Positions 22,738 through 32,679 of a stretch of 64,000 bases of DNA are shown here, in pieces; position 1 is the stretch's first letter, and the number at the start of each line of letters is the position of its first letter. Source of the DNA: Pelagibacteraceae bacterium AG-464-B04 (GTDB lineage: Bacteria > Pseudomonadota > Alphaproteobacteria > Pelagibacterales > Pelagibacteraceae); NCBI GenBank assembly GCA_003209225.1, contig QCRZ01000001.1:1-64000 (forward strand). The letters are read 5' to 3'. A program made the translations under genes and the position numbers. A model generated the notes under the pieces. That model was given only the letters and a program-made list of their open reading frames with translations, did not search any database and was not told the origin of the DNA.

Positions 22738-23388
22738 ATGAATATTATTTTATTTGGACCTCCGGGAGCAGGAAAAGGTACTCAGGCCAAAAAAATAGCT
22801 GAAAATTTTAATTTAATCCAGATATCCACTGGAGATTTATTGAGAAAAGAAACAAAAATTAAATCTGAATTAGGAAAAAAAATTGAAAATTTATTAAGCA
22901 ATGGCCAGTTTATATCAGATGACATTGTTAATAAGTTAATCAAAAAAATTGTTTTTGATAAAAATAATTTTAATAGATTAATTTTTGACGGATACCCAAG
23001 AACTTTGACCCAAATACATAACTTAGAAGAGCTAATATCTGAATCAAAGCAGCATATTTCTCTAGTTCTTTGCCTAATTGTAGAAAAAGATATTATTTTA
23101 AAAAGAATAAAAGGAAGAATTACGTGCAACAATTGTAATAAAATATTTAATTTTCATTTTGATCCACCAAATAAAGAAAATCATACCTGTGATGAAAAAT
23201 ACTTGATTAAAAGAACCGACGATAATTCAGAGGTAATTTTAGATCGTTACGAGACATATATTGATAAAACTAAGCCGATATTAGAATATTATAAAAATAA
23301 GGGTTTATTCAAAGAAATTGATGGTAATAGCAAAATTGACGAAATATACAGTGAAATCAGCGGTATTTTGTCAAATATAAGACATTGA
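22738..23388 (+). CDS. adk: Adenylate kinase with Cys4 zinc-type LID
   Basis: FGPPGAGKGTQA P-loop; DGYPRT; CNNC...C LID region. Confidence 0.95.
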   Translation: MNIILFGPPGAGKGTQAKKIAENFNLIQISTGDLLRKETKIKSELGKKIENLLSNGQFISDDIVNKLIKKIVFDKNNFNRLIFDGYPRTLTQIHNLEELISESKQHISLVLCLIVEKDIILKRIKGRITCNNCNKIFNFHFDPPNKENHTCDEKYLIKRTDDNSEVILDRYETYIDKTKPILEYYKNKGLFKEIDGNSKIDEIYSEISGILSNIRH

Positions 23389-23412
23389 CATTATGTTTAC
23401 TTTTTATATAAG
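23385..23412 (+). promoter_or_regulatory. Candidate sigma70-type promoter of the rpsM-rpsK-rpoA-rplQ operon, overlapping the adk stop codon
   Basis: TTGACA (23385-23390), 16-nt spacer, TATAAG (23407-23412; 5/6). Confidence 0.6.
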
Positions 23413-23443
23413 TTTCTTTAAAAATTTTAACCCTCACTAATTT

Positions 23444-23827
23444 ATGGCGCGAATTGCAGGAATTAATATCCCTCAGAACAAAATAGTCAGTATTGGATTG
23501 ACTTATATTTATGGAATAGGTGATAAATTTTCACAAGACATTTGCAAAAGCTTAAATATACCTTCAGAAAAAAGGATAAGTCAGCTTACAGATGATGAGA
23601 TATTAAAAATAAGAGAGTATATTGATAAAAATTTTTCAGTTGAGGGGGAATTAAGAAGAGAAACTTCTTTAAATATAAAAAGATTAATTGATCTTGCAAC
23701 ATATCGTGGATCTAGACACAGAAAAAAACTTCCTGTTAGAGGCCAAAGAACTCGATGTAACGCTAGAACTAGAAAAGGTAAAGCAATAGCTATCGCCGGA
23801 AAAAAAATCACTCCACTTAAAAAATAA
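23444..23827 (+). CDS. rpsM: 30S ribosomal protein S13
   Basis: [35 protein letters not shown]. Confidence 0.97.
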   Translation: MARIAGINIPQNKIVSIGLTYIYGIGDKFSQDICKSLNIPSEKRISQLTDDEILKIREYIDKNFSVEGELRRETSLNIKRLIDLATYRGSRHRKKLPVRGQRTRCNARTRKGKAIAIAGKKITPLKK

Positions 23828-23830
23828 TAT

Positions 23831-24274
23831 ATGACTGATACAAATGAAAACGAAAAGAAAAAAGAAATTAAGAAAACTCAAGTAAAACCCAGCAGTAAGT
23901 TTTTAAAAAAGAAAAAAGTAAAAAGAAATATTTCAACCGGGATAGCATACGTTAAAGCTACATTTAATAATACGATTATAACTATTGCTGATACGAGTGG
24001 AAATGTAATAGCTTGGTCTTCAGCTGGGAAAAAGGGTTTTAAGGGTTCTAGAAAATCAACTCCCTATGCTGCCCAAATAGCTGCCGATGAAGTTGCATCT
24101 AAAGCCTTAGAAACGGGAATGAAGATTTTATCAGTTGAGATTAAAGGTCCTGGTTCAGGTAGAGAAACTGCTTTAAGAGCATTACAGGCAAAAGGTTTTA
24201 AAATTACGTCGATTAAAGACACAACGCCTATGGCGCACAATGGTTCTAGACCACCTAAAAGAAGGAGAGTATAA
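23831..24274 (+). CDS. rpsK: 30S ribosomal protein S11
   Basis: [30 protein letters not shown]. Confidence 0.97.
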   Translation: MTDTNENEKKKEIKKTQVKPSSKFLKKKKVKRNISTGIAYVKATFNNTIITIADTSGNVIAWSSAGKKGFKGSRKSTPYAAQIAADEVASKALETGMKILSVEIKGPGSGRETALRALQAKGFKITSIKDTTPMAHNGSRPPKRRRV

Positions 24275-25309
24275 ATGGAAAAAATGGAAAACGTAGCAAA
24301 TGAAAAAAATTGGAAATCATTAATTAAACCATCAAAGATTGATGTTAAGAGCCATGAAAATAAATCAATAGCTACTATAACAGCGGAACCTTTAGAAAAA
24401 GGATATGGCTTAACAATTGGAAACTCATTAAGAAGAATAATGTTGTCTTCAATAAGAGGATCTGCGGTTACGGCAATTCAAATTGATGGTGTTCTTCATG
24501 AATTTTCATCCATTAAAGGTGTTAGAGAGGATGTGACTGATATTGTTTTAAATGTAAAATCATTGGCATTGAAATGTAATTCTGATGGAGCAAAAAAACT
24601 AATTCTAGATGCAACAGGGCCCGGTGAAATAAGAGCAAAAGATATTGCTGGTAATCCAGATATTGAAATTTTAAATCCAGATTTGATAATCTGCAATCTT
24701 GATGAAGCAACAAAATTTCATATGGAATTAACAGTAAATTCCGGTAAAGGTTATGTTTCTGCAAATCTTAATAAAACAGAAGATCAGCCATTAGGATTAA
24801 TAGCTATAGATTCTTTATTTAGTCCAGTTAAAAAAGTATCTTATTTTGTAAGTACCGCTAGAGAAGGTAAAGCTTTAGATTATGATAAATTAATTTTAGA
24901 AATTGAGACTAATGGATCGATCCATGCTGATGATGCATTGGCGTATGCTGCAAGAATTTTTCAAGATCAGTTATCAATGTTCATTAACTTCGAAGAACCA
25001 AAAGTAGTTGAAGTTCCACAGCAATCTAGTGAACCAGAATTTAATAAAAATCTATTAAAAAAAGTTGATGAACTTGAGTTGTCGGTTCGATCGATGAATT
25101 GCTTAAAGAATGATAATATTACCTATATTGGTGATTTAGTTCAAAAAACAGAAGGAGAAATGTTAAGGACACCAAATTTTGGAAGAAAGTCACTAAATGA
25201 AATAAAAGAAGTTCTTAATGGTATGTCATTATATCTTGGTATGGAAATTCCAAATTGGCCACCTGACAATATTGCTGAATTATCAAGAAAGTTAGATGAA
25301 AGTATTTAA
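24275..25309 (+). CDS. rpoA: DNA-directed RNA polymerase subunit alpha
   Basis: [22 protein letters not shown]; alpha-CTD. Confidence 0.98.
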   Translation: MEKMENVANEKNWKSLIKPSKIDVKSHENKSIATITAEPLEKGYGLTIGNSLRRIMLSSIRGSAVTAIQIDGVLHEFSSIKGVREDVTDIVLNVKSLALKCNSDGAKKLILDATGPGEIRAKDIAGNPDIEILNPDLIICNLDEATKFHMELTVNSGKGYVSANLNKTEDQPLGLIAIDSLFSPVKKVSYFVSTAREGKALDYDKLILEIETNGSIHADDALAYAARIFQDQLSMFINFEEPKVVEVPQQSSEPEFNKNLLKKVDELELSVRSMNCLKNDNITYIGDLVQKTEGEMLRTPNFGRKSLNEIKEVLNGMSLYLGMEIPNWPPDNIAELSRKLDESI

Positions 25310-25315
25310 ATTACC

Positions 25316-25762
25316 ATGAGACATTCATTTTCTAATAAAAAACTAAATAGAACTTCCGAACATAGAAAAAGTCTAGTTAAAAATATGTTAAATTCTTTAA
25401 TTAAATATGAGCAAATAACCACGACGTTGCCTAAAGCAAAAATATTAAAACCTCAAATAGATAAAGTGATTACTTTAGGAAAAAGAAATACTCTAGCAAC
25501 TAAAAAGAATCTGTTTTCAAAGTTACAAGATAAACCATGTGCTAGAAAAGTTTCAGCGGTTTTATCTAAAAGATATTTAAATAGAAAAGGTGGTTATTCT
25601 AGAATAATCAAGGCTGGTTTTAGATACGGAGATAAAGCACCATTAGCTATAATAGAGCTAGTAGATAGAGATATAAACGCAAAGAAAGTTGATATAAAGA
25701 AAAAAGTTAAAGAAACCAAACCTGAAACTGATACAACGAAAAAAGACGAGACAAAAAAATAA
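25316..25762 (+). CDS. rplQ: 50S ribosomal protein L17 with Lys-rich C-terminal tail
   Basis: MRHSFSNKKLNRTSEHRKSLVKNM. Confidence 0.96.
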   Translation: MRHSFSNKKLNRTSEHRKSLVKNMLNSLIKYEQITTTLPKAKILKPQIDKVITLGKRNTLATKKNLFSKLQDKPCARKVSAVLSKRYLNRKGGYSRIIKAGFRYGDKAPLAIIELVDRDINAKKVDIKKKVKETKPETDTTKKDETKK

Positions 25763-25801
25763 TTTTTTTCTTTTTAAAAAAATTTTTTTTTAAAATTTTA
25801 A

Positions 25802-26719
25802 ATGGAAAAGATTATTTTAGTTAATAAAGATTTTGAAAATTCAAGAATTGATAAATGGATCAAAAAAAATATCTGTCAAGTCCCACAATCATTTATTGAG
25901 AAAAATTTAAGAAATAAAAAAGTCACTGTTAATAAAAATAAAATTAAGAGCTCTTATAAGCTTAAGTTAAATGATAAAATTTATCTAAATGACTTTTATC
26001 CAAAACAAAATATTACTAAACCTAAAAAGAAATTTAATCCTAGTAAAAAAGATATTAAAGATAGTAATTCTTTTATAATAGAAAATAATGAGAACTTTTG
26101 TGTAATTAATAAACCTTATGGCTTAGCAGTTCAGGGAGGAAGTAAAATTACAAAAAATTTAGTAGATTTAATTAGTAAAAATCCTATTTTTTTAAATATA
26201 AAACCTTTTATCGTGCATAGAATTGATAAGGAAACTTCTGGAATATTGATTATAGCAAAAAATAGAGAATATGCTCAACTACTTACTTCTTTATTTAGAA
26301 TTAGAAAAATTCATAAATCGTATTTATGTATTTGTTATGGTGAAATAGAAAAAAACAAAGGTTTGTTTGATGGAGATTTAATTCGATATGAAAAGGATAA
26401 AAAAATATCGGAAAGGGCTATTACTAAATATAATGTTGTTGATAAAAATTCCAATGCATCATTTCTAATTTTAAACCCGACCACAGGAAGAAAACATCAA
26501 ATTAGAAAACAGCTATTTTCAATTGGCTTTCCTATTATAGGAGATTCTAAATATAATTTTCCAGAAAATAAAATTAATAAAAATAAAAAACTAATGCTAC
26601 ACGCTTATTCAATTAAATTCATGATTAAAAATACCAAATTTGAATTTGCTGTAAACGTACCTGATTATTTTCAAAAAATGTTGCAAGCAAAAAGGTTAAC
26701 TTTATTTAAAAATACTTAA
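25802..26719 (+). CDS. rluC: RluA-family 23S rRNA pseudouridine synthase (RluC-like, S4 domain)
   Basis: VHRIDKETSGILIIAKN; GRKHQIRKQL. Confidence 0.85.
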   Translation: MEKIILVNKDFENSRIDKWIKKNICQVPQSFIEKNLRNKKVTVNKNKIKSSYKLKLNDKIYLNDFYPKQNITKPKKKFNPSKKDIKDSNSFIIENNENFCVINKPYGLAVQGGSKITKNLVDLISKNPIFLNIKPFIVHRIDKETSGILIIAKNREYAQLLTSLFRIRKIHKSYLCICYGEIEKNKGLFDGDLIRYEKDKKISERAITKYNVVDKNSNASFLILNPTTGRKHQIRKQLFSIGFPIIGDSKYNFPENKINKNKKLMLHAYSIKFMIKNTKFEFAVNVPDYFQKMLQAKRLTLFKNT

Positions 26720-27340
26720 AAAATTTTTAATTAATAATTTATCAATATTTTTATAACTTCTCTTTTTAATACTTTTAAGATTTGTTATTTTTTTATTATA
26801 TAGACCACATGGCACTATTTTTTTATAAACATCAATATTGTTCGAAATATTTATAGCGAAACCATGGAAAGCAATCCACTTTTTTACTCTTATTCCAATT
26901 GCAGCTACTTTTTTTACTTCTTTTTTATGGTTTACCCAAATACCAATATTTTTTTTATCGTAATGTGACTTTATATTGAATTCTTTTAGAGTTAAAATTA
27001 TGCACTTTTCAATATTTCTAATTAGATTTCTTATATCCTTTTTTCGTTTATTCAAATTTAATACAAAATAAACGATTATTTGACCTGGTCCATGATATGT
27101 GATTTTACCACCTCTTGATGTCTTTATTATTTCAATACTTTTGTTTAATATCTCATGTTTTTTATAGCTAGTTCCGGCAGTAAATACCGCTTTATGTTGT
27201 AAAATCCACAGTAATTCTGGTTTTTTTTCATTAATTACATCATCAACCCTTTCTTCTAGAAATTTAATAGCGTAAGTATAATTAACAAGTTTTGAGCTTT
27301 TTTTAATTTCGATTTTCATTTTAGAATTGTAATTACTCAA
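26702..27340 (-). CDS. lipB: Octanoyl-[ACP]-protein N-octanoyltransferase
   Basis: GGKITYHGPGQIIVY motif. Confidence 0.9.
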   Translation of the reverse strand: MSNYNSKMKIEIKKSSKLVNYTYAIKFLEERVDDVINEKKPELLWILQHKAVFTAGTSYKKHEILNKSIEIIKTSRGGKITYHGPGQIIVYFVLNLNKRKKDIRNLIRNIEKCIILTLKEFNIKSHYDKKNIGIWVNHKKEVKKVAAIGIRVKKWIAFHGFAINISNNIDVYKKIVPCGLYNKKITNLKSIKKRSYKNIDKLLIKNFLSIFK

Positions 27341-27383
27341 TATATAAATTAATAGTTCAGCAGATTTTTTTAAGGTAAAGATT

Positions 27384-28763
27384 ATGGTTTTAGTAAAGAA
27401 AATTAAAGATAAAAAAGTAAATATAGAATTTAATAAAGAGTTTATTCAAGTAATTAATGAAAAAATAAAAAGTCGAGATATTGATTTTTTAGATAAATCT
27501 TTAAAAGAACTATTGCCTGCAGATTCTGCCGATATTATAGAAAATTTAACGCCTGAAAATAGGTCAAAATTAATAGAACTTGAAGGCTTTAGTATTAATC
27601 CTGAAATATTTGTTGAGCTTAATGAATCAGTACAAACTGAGATTTTTTTACTTTTATCAATTGATTCAATTACAAGTTTATTGAAAAAGCTAGAATCTGA
27701 TAATGCTCTTAAGATTCTTGAAAATTTAGATAAAGAAAAAAAAAGAATTGTCCTAGACAAGCTCCCACCAAAAGATAGATTTTTATTAGAAGAAGGTTTG
27801 AGCTATCCCGAGGATACAGCAGCTAGAATTATGCAAAGAGAATTCACAGCAATTCCTAGCGATTGGTCTGTAGGACATACAATAGATTACTTAAGAGAAA
27901 ATGAAGATTTGCCAGACGAATTTTTGGAAATTTTTATAGTTGATAGTGATTTTATTCCAATTGGAACAGTGCCATCTTCAAAAGTTCTTAGAACTGCTAG
28001 AGAAACTAAAATGAATTCTATTATGAGAAAAATGCAAGTATTAATACCAGTAAATATGGATCAAGAAGAAGTCGGACATACTTTTGAGAATTATAATCTT
28101 ACATCAGCGGGCGTTGTTGATAAAAATAACAAATTAGTTGGAATGATAACTAGTGATGACATACTTACTGTAATTCAAGAAGAGGCCGAGGAAGATGTTT
28201 TAAGGCTTGCTGGAGTAGGGGATGAGGAAATAACTGATAGTATTTTTAAGAAAACTAAAAGAAGATTTAACTGGCTATTATTAAATTTGTTTACCGCTTT
28301 GTTGGCTACCTGGGTAATTAGCAAATTTGGTGGAACGATTGAACAAATGGTAGCTTTAGCATTTTTAATGCCGATCGTAGCTTCAATGGGTGGAAATGCT
28401 GGAATGCAAACTTTAGCTGTTACTATAAGAGCAATAGCCACTAAAGAATTAACCTCTGAAAATTTAGCAAAAATTGTATCTAAGGAGTTTGTTATAGGAG
28501 TATTAAACGGAATAATATTTGCTTTAATTACAGGAATTATTGTTCAACTATGGTTCAATGAAATTAACTTATCTATATTAATTTCTGTTTCAATGATTTT
28601 AAACATGATCGTAGCTGGTCTCTTTGGAATTTTAGTTCCAGTCACTTTAAAAAAATTTAATATTGATCCAGCTTTGGCATCAAGTGTTTTTGTAACAACT
28701 ATTACTGACGTTATAGGGTTTTTATCTTTTCTAGGCTTAGGAGCTTATTTTTTTTATAACTAA
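27384..28763 (+). CDS. mgtE: Magnesium transporter MgtE
   Basis: MgtE N domain, CBS pair, C-terminal TM domain with PIVASMGGNAGMQTLAVTIRA. Confidence 0.93.
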   Translation: MVLVKKIKDKKVNIEFNKEFIQVINEKIKSRDIDFLDKSLKELLPADSADIIENLTPENRSKLIELEGFSINPEIFVELNESVQTEIFLLLSIDSITSLLKKLESDNALKILENLDKEKKRIVLDKLPPKDRFLLEEGLSYPEDTAARIMQREFTAIPSDWSVGHTIDYLRENEDLPDEFLEIFIVDSDFIPIGTVPSSKVLRTARETKMNSIMRKMQVLIPVNMDQEEVGHTFENYNLTSAGVVDKNNKLVGMITSDDILTVIQEEAEEDVLRLAGVGDEEITDSIFKKTKRRFNWLLLNLFTALLATWVISKFGGTIEQMVALAFLMPIVASMGGNAGMQTLAVTIRAIATKELTSENLAKIVSKEFVIGVLNGIIFALITGIIVQLWFNEINLSILISVSMILNMIVAGLFGILVPVTLKKFNIDPALASSVFVTTITDVIGFLSFLGLGAYFFYN

Positions 28764-29569
28764 ATGTTATCTATTATTCTAGTCTTGCCAAGATAGTATG
28801 CAAAAAAAATTTTAAATTTCTTTTTTTTTTTATAAGGTTTAAATATTTTATTAGTATTTAAAATTTTTAAATATTCTATTCTTTTTACACCTAGTTTTGA
28901 TATTTGAAGTTTTAATATTTCAGTATTTTTTTTTTTTTTAATCAATTTTTTTTTTGCACTATAAATTATTTTATAAACTCTTGAAGCGATTTCCTTTTCT
29001 TTATTTGATAGCAAAAGGTTTCTTGAGGAATAAGCTATTCCATTTTTTTCTCTAACAGTTTTACATCCTATAACTTTAGTTAAAATCTTGTTTTTTAAAA
29101 AAAAAAAATCAATCAATCTAAGTTGTTGATAATCTTTTTGGCCTAAAAAGATTTTTTTAGGTTTGGTGATTCTTATAAATCTATTTACTACATTAACTAC
29201 AGCTTCAAAATGTCCAGGTCTATTTTTTCCACATAATTGTTTACTGAAAGAATGTATTTTCAATTTTTTAATTTTTTTCTCCGGATAAATTTGCTTCATA
29301 TTTGGGAGATACAAAAAATCAACTTTATTTTTTTTAAGTATAGCAATATCTTTTCTTAAAATTCTCGGATATTCTTTATAATCATTTCTGCTATTAAATT
29401 GTGGTTTATTAATAAAAATTGAAACTAAAGTCTTATCGCAAATTGAGTTACTTTTTTTTATTAATGAAATGTGGCCCTTATGAATTGCTCCCATTGTAGG
29501 AACAAAACCTAAATTTTTTTGGTTTTTAATAGATCTAATTAGTTTGTTTTTATTTAAAATTATTTTCAT
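28760..29569 (-). CDS. panC: Pantothenate synthetase
   Basis: GFVPTMGAIHKGHISLI; GQKDYQQL; SSRN motifs. Confidence 0.9.
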   Translation of the reverse strand: MKIILNKNKLIRSIKNQKNLGFVPTMGAIHKGHISLIKKSNSICDKTLVSIFINKPQFNSRNDYKEYPRILRKDIAILKKNKVDFLYLPNMKQIYPEKKIKKLKIHSFSKQLCGKNRPGHFEAVVNVVNRFIRITKPKKIFLGQKDYQQLRLIDFFFLKNKILTKVIGCKTVREKNGIAYSSRNLLLSNKEKEIASRVYKIIYSAKKKLIKKKKNTEILKLQISKLGVKRIEYLKILNTNKIFKPYKKKKKFKIFFAYYLGKTRIIDNI

Positions 29570-29604
29570 TTGTAAATTTTAAATATTATATGTAAAAGAT
29601 AACA

Positions 29605-30426
29605 ATGATCAAACAGGCGATTATACCTCTTGCTGGACTAGGGACAAGGCTATTACCTCTTACAAGTGTAATTCCAAAGGAACTCTTGCCCATAAATGGT
29701 AGACCTGGTTTGGAGTATATTTTAGACGAAGGAATAAAAGCTGGAATTAAAGAATTTATTTTTATTATTTCAAATAAAAAAAAGGGTATTAAGAATTATT
29801 TTTATAATGATTTGTTTTATAAAAAAATAATTAAAAAAAAAAATAAAGATAAAAGGTTAAAACAAGAATATTTAAAAATTAAAAAATATAAAAAAATGAT
29901 AAAGTTTGTTTATCAAAATAAACCAAATGGCACGGGTGATGCAGTTTTAAAGTGTAAAAATTATATTAAAACTAAATTTTTTTTAATGTTATTGCCTGAT
30001 GATTTAATAATGCAAGAAAATTGTTCTTTGTCTATGATAAGGCAACATAAAAAATTTCGTTCATCAGTGATAGCTTCAAGAAAAGTTAAAAAAAAAGATG
30101 TTTCAAGATGGGGAATTTTTAAATTAAAAAAAATAAATAAAAAAAGTTTTCTTATTGATGATGTTATAGAAAAGCCAAGCGTTTTAAATGCTCCATCGCA
30201 ACAATCAGTTATTGGGAGATATATTCTTCCAAAAAAAATATTTAAAGTCCTTGAACATCAAAAAGCTGGACAAAATGGTGAAGTGCATATTACTGACGCG
30301 ATTAGAACGCTCGTTAAAAAAAATGAAAAATTTACAGGATATATTTTCTCTGGAAAATATTTAGATTGCGGTACTATGAAAGGTTATATAAATTCATCAA
30401 AAAAAATTTCAAGTTATAATTTATGA
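29605..30426 (+). CDS. galU: UTP-glucose-1-phosphate uridylyltransferase
   Basis: IPLAGLGTRLLPLTSVIPKELLPI; adjacent to ugd. Confidence 0.88.
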   Translation: MIKQAIIPLAGLGTRLLPLTSVIPKELLPINGRPGLEYILDEGIKAGIKEFIFIISNKKKGIKNYFYNDLFYKKIIKKKNKDKRLKQEYLKIKKYKKMIKFVYQNKPNGTGDAVLKCKNYIKTKFFLMLLPDDLIMQENCSLSMIRQHKKFRSSVIASRKVKKKDVSRWGIFKLKKINKKSFLIDDVIEKPSVLNAPSQQSVIGRYILPKKIFKVLEHQKAGQNGEVHITDAIRTLVKKNEKFTGYIFSGKYLDCGTMKGYINSSKKISSYNL

Positions 30427-31721
30427 AAATTTGTGTCATTGGGAGTGGTTATGTCGGCCTAGTTACTGGAGTTTGTTTTGCAGATCTTGGTAACAAAGTA
30501 TATTGTGTAGATAATGATATCAAAAAAATCAAAAATTTAAATAGTGGTTATATTCCTATTTTTGAACCGGGATTAGATGAGTTACTTAAAAGAAATTTTA
30601 TTTCTAAAAGAATATTATTTACAACCAATTTAAAAAAAGCAGTTTTAAGCTCAGACATATTGTTTATTTGCGTTGGAACTCCAATAACAAAAAAAGGTGA
30701 TGCGGCAAATTTAAACTACGTTTTTCAAGTGGCAAGAAGTATTAGAAAGTTTATTAATAAATTTAAAGTCATTGTAACTAAATCTACTGTTCCAGTCACA
30801 ACGGGCGATAGAATTGAAAAAATTATTAATTTAAAAGCTAAAAAAAAAAATTTTGAAGTCGTCTCTAATCCCGAGTTTTTAAGAGAAGGAGAGGCTATTC
30901 GTGATTTCAGATATCCTGATAGAATTGTTGTTGGAACAAATAATAAAAAAGTTATTAAAATATTAGAAAATCTTTATGCCCCCATTATAAACAAAGGAGC
31001 TAAATATTTTACTACATCTAGAAGAGGGGCAGAACTAATTAAATATGCATCAAATGCATTTTTAGCTACTAAAATTTCTTATATTAACGAATTGGCAAAT
31101 TTATGTGAAAAAATTAAAGTTGATATAACTGATGTTTCTGTAGGAATGGGTCTAGATAAAAGAATTGGAAGTAGATTTTTAAGAGCCGGCCCAGCTTTTG
31201 GAGGATCTTGTTTTCCGAAAGATAGTAGAGCTCTTTTAGATACTGGAAAAAAATTTAAAACAGAATTTTCAATAGTTAAATCCGCAGTTGAATCTAATGA
31301 AAAAAGAAGAGTTTTATTAACAAAAAGAATTCAAGAAATTATGTCTAAAAAGTTTAAAAATAAAATAATTACCTTTTTAGGTGTTACATTTAAACCTAAT
31401 ACTGATGATATGCGTGAATCTACAAGCTTAACTTTAATACCTTATTTTTTAAAAAAAGGAGCAATAATTCGTTATTATGATCCCTCAGGGAAAAAAGATA
31501 TTTTTAATAAGTACAAAAAAGTTTTTTATTATTCAAACATATCTGACGTCTGTTTAAAAAGCGATTTAATTGTAATTCACACTGAATGGAATGAATTTAA
31601 ATCTATAGAGTTTAGAAAAATAGTAAAAAAAAAAAATTTTAAGATATTTGATATGAGAGGTCTTTATTCTCAAAATTTAATGAAAAAAGAAAAAATAAAT
31701 TATTATTGCATCGGAAAATAA
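30423..31721 (+). CDS. ugd: UDP-glucose 6-dehydrogenase (canonical catalytic Cys present)
   Basis: GSGYVGLVTGVCFADLG; AFGGSCFPKDSRAL. Confidence 0.93.
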   Translation: MKICVIGSGYVGLVTGVCFADLGNKVYCVDNDIKKIKNLNSGYIPIFEPGLDELLKRNFISKRILFTTNLKKAVLSSDILFICVGTPITKKGDAANLNYVFQVARSIRKFINKFKVIVTKSTVPVTTGDRIEKIINLKAKKKNFEVVSNPEFLREGEAIRDFRYPDRIVVGTNNKKVIKILENLYAPIINKGAKYFTTSRRGAELIKYASNAFLATKISYINELANLCEKIKVDITDVSVGMGLDKRIGSRFLRAGPAFGGSCFPKDSRALLDTGKKFKTEFSIVKSAVESNEKRRVLLTKRIQEIMSKKFKNKIITFLGVTFKPNTDDMRESTSLTLIPYFLKKGAIIRYYDPSGKKDIFNKYKKVFYYSNISDVCLKSDLIVIHTEWNEFKSIEFRKIVKKKNFKIFDMRGLYSQNLMKKEKINYYCIGK

Positions 31722-31722
31722 A

Positions 31723-32184
31723 TTATTTTAACTCAAATATAGCATCGATCTCAACTGCCGCACCTAAAGGTAATGAATTAACACTTACAGCAGCTCGTGT
31801 ATGATTCCCAATTTCCCCAAAAACAGATGATATTATTTCAGATGCACCATTTATAACTTTTGGTTGATCAATAAAATCATCTGTTGAATTTACATATCCT
31901 GTAATTTTAACACAATTTGAAATGTTGTCGAGATTACCTTCGCAAGCTTTATTAGCTTGAGCTAATATATTTATTGCACATAATTTAGCAGCTATTTGAC
32001 CCTGCTCTAACGAAAGGTCTTTTCCTATTTTTCCTTTAGTAATTTTTCCATTACTGTCAATTGATATTTGACCCGAAATATACAATAATTTTGAAACCTT
32101 TTTAAATGCTACATATGCGCCAACAGGATCAGGCGCATTAGGTATAGAAATATTTAGCTTTACTAAATTATCTTTAATGGACAT
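31723..32184 (-). CDS. RidA/YjgF family protein
   Basis: SGQISID..., GAAVEIDAIFE C-terminal signature. Confidence 0.8.
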   Translation of the reverse strand: MSIKDNLVKLNISIPNAPDPVGAYVAFKKVSKLLYISGQISIDSNGKITKGKIGKDLSLEQGQIAAKLCAINILAQANKACEGNLDNISNCVKITGYVNSTDDFIDQPKVINGASEIISSVFGEIGNHTRAAVSVNSLPLGAAVEIDAIFELK

Positions 32185-32202
32185 TGCGTTCTTTAAAAAA
32201 TA

Positions 32203-32454
32203 TCACTTATTGTTAAAATCTTTTAATGATTTTGAACCAAACCATTTTCCTAAAAAATTAAGTGATCCATCTTTTTTAGTGGTAATATTTCTTTTAAAGT
32301 TACCTCCAGCTTTTTTTACCCCACAAATTATAGCATTAGGAGATATTTTGTAATCTTTGCAGTTTTCTAGTTCGCCTCTATAGCTATTGTCAGTAGAATT
32401 AACATTCGAAGTTGATAAAAAAATTAATGTAAAAATAACAATCAAAATTCTCAT
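32203..32454 (-). CDS. Small putative secreted protein with Cys pair (C-x11-C-x4-AG-x2-FK)
   Basis: Hydrophobic N-terminal signal-like segment; shares motif with next ORF. Confidence 0.65.
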   Translation of the reverse strand: MRILIVIFTLIFLSTSNVNSTDNSYRGELENCKDYKISPNAIICGVKKAGGNFKRNITTKKDGSLNFLGKWFGSKSLKDFNNK

Positions 32455-32478
32455 AAACTGTTTTCCTTTCTAAACTAA

Positions 32479-32679
32479 TTAATTTTGTTTTTTAGATTTA
32501 TTTTTTAAGTTACCTATCTTATTTTTAAAAGCTTTACCAGCATTTTTTGACTTACACCATGTGTATTGTATCGAATATTTTTTTAAATTTTGACAATTTT
32601 TTTCCTCAGCTGAATAAACATTAAGTGTATTGGCTAGAATAAACGATAAAATTAAAATAGTAAATTTCATTGATTTCAT
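32479..32679 (-). CDS. Small putative secreted protein with Cys pair (C-x12-C-x4-AG-x2-FK)
   Basis: Signal-like N-terminus; tandem with related ORF; downstream of topA. Confidence 0.62.
   Translation of the reverse strand: MKSMKFTILILSFILANTLNVYSAEEKNCQNLKKYSIQYTWCKSKNAGKAFKNKIGNLKNKSKKQN

Noticed and set aside
25763-25801. T/A-rich stretch after rplQ as an intrinsic terminator
   Set aside because: Only A/T runs, no GC stem; indistinguishable from background composition
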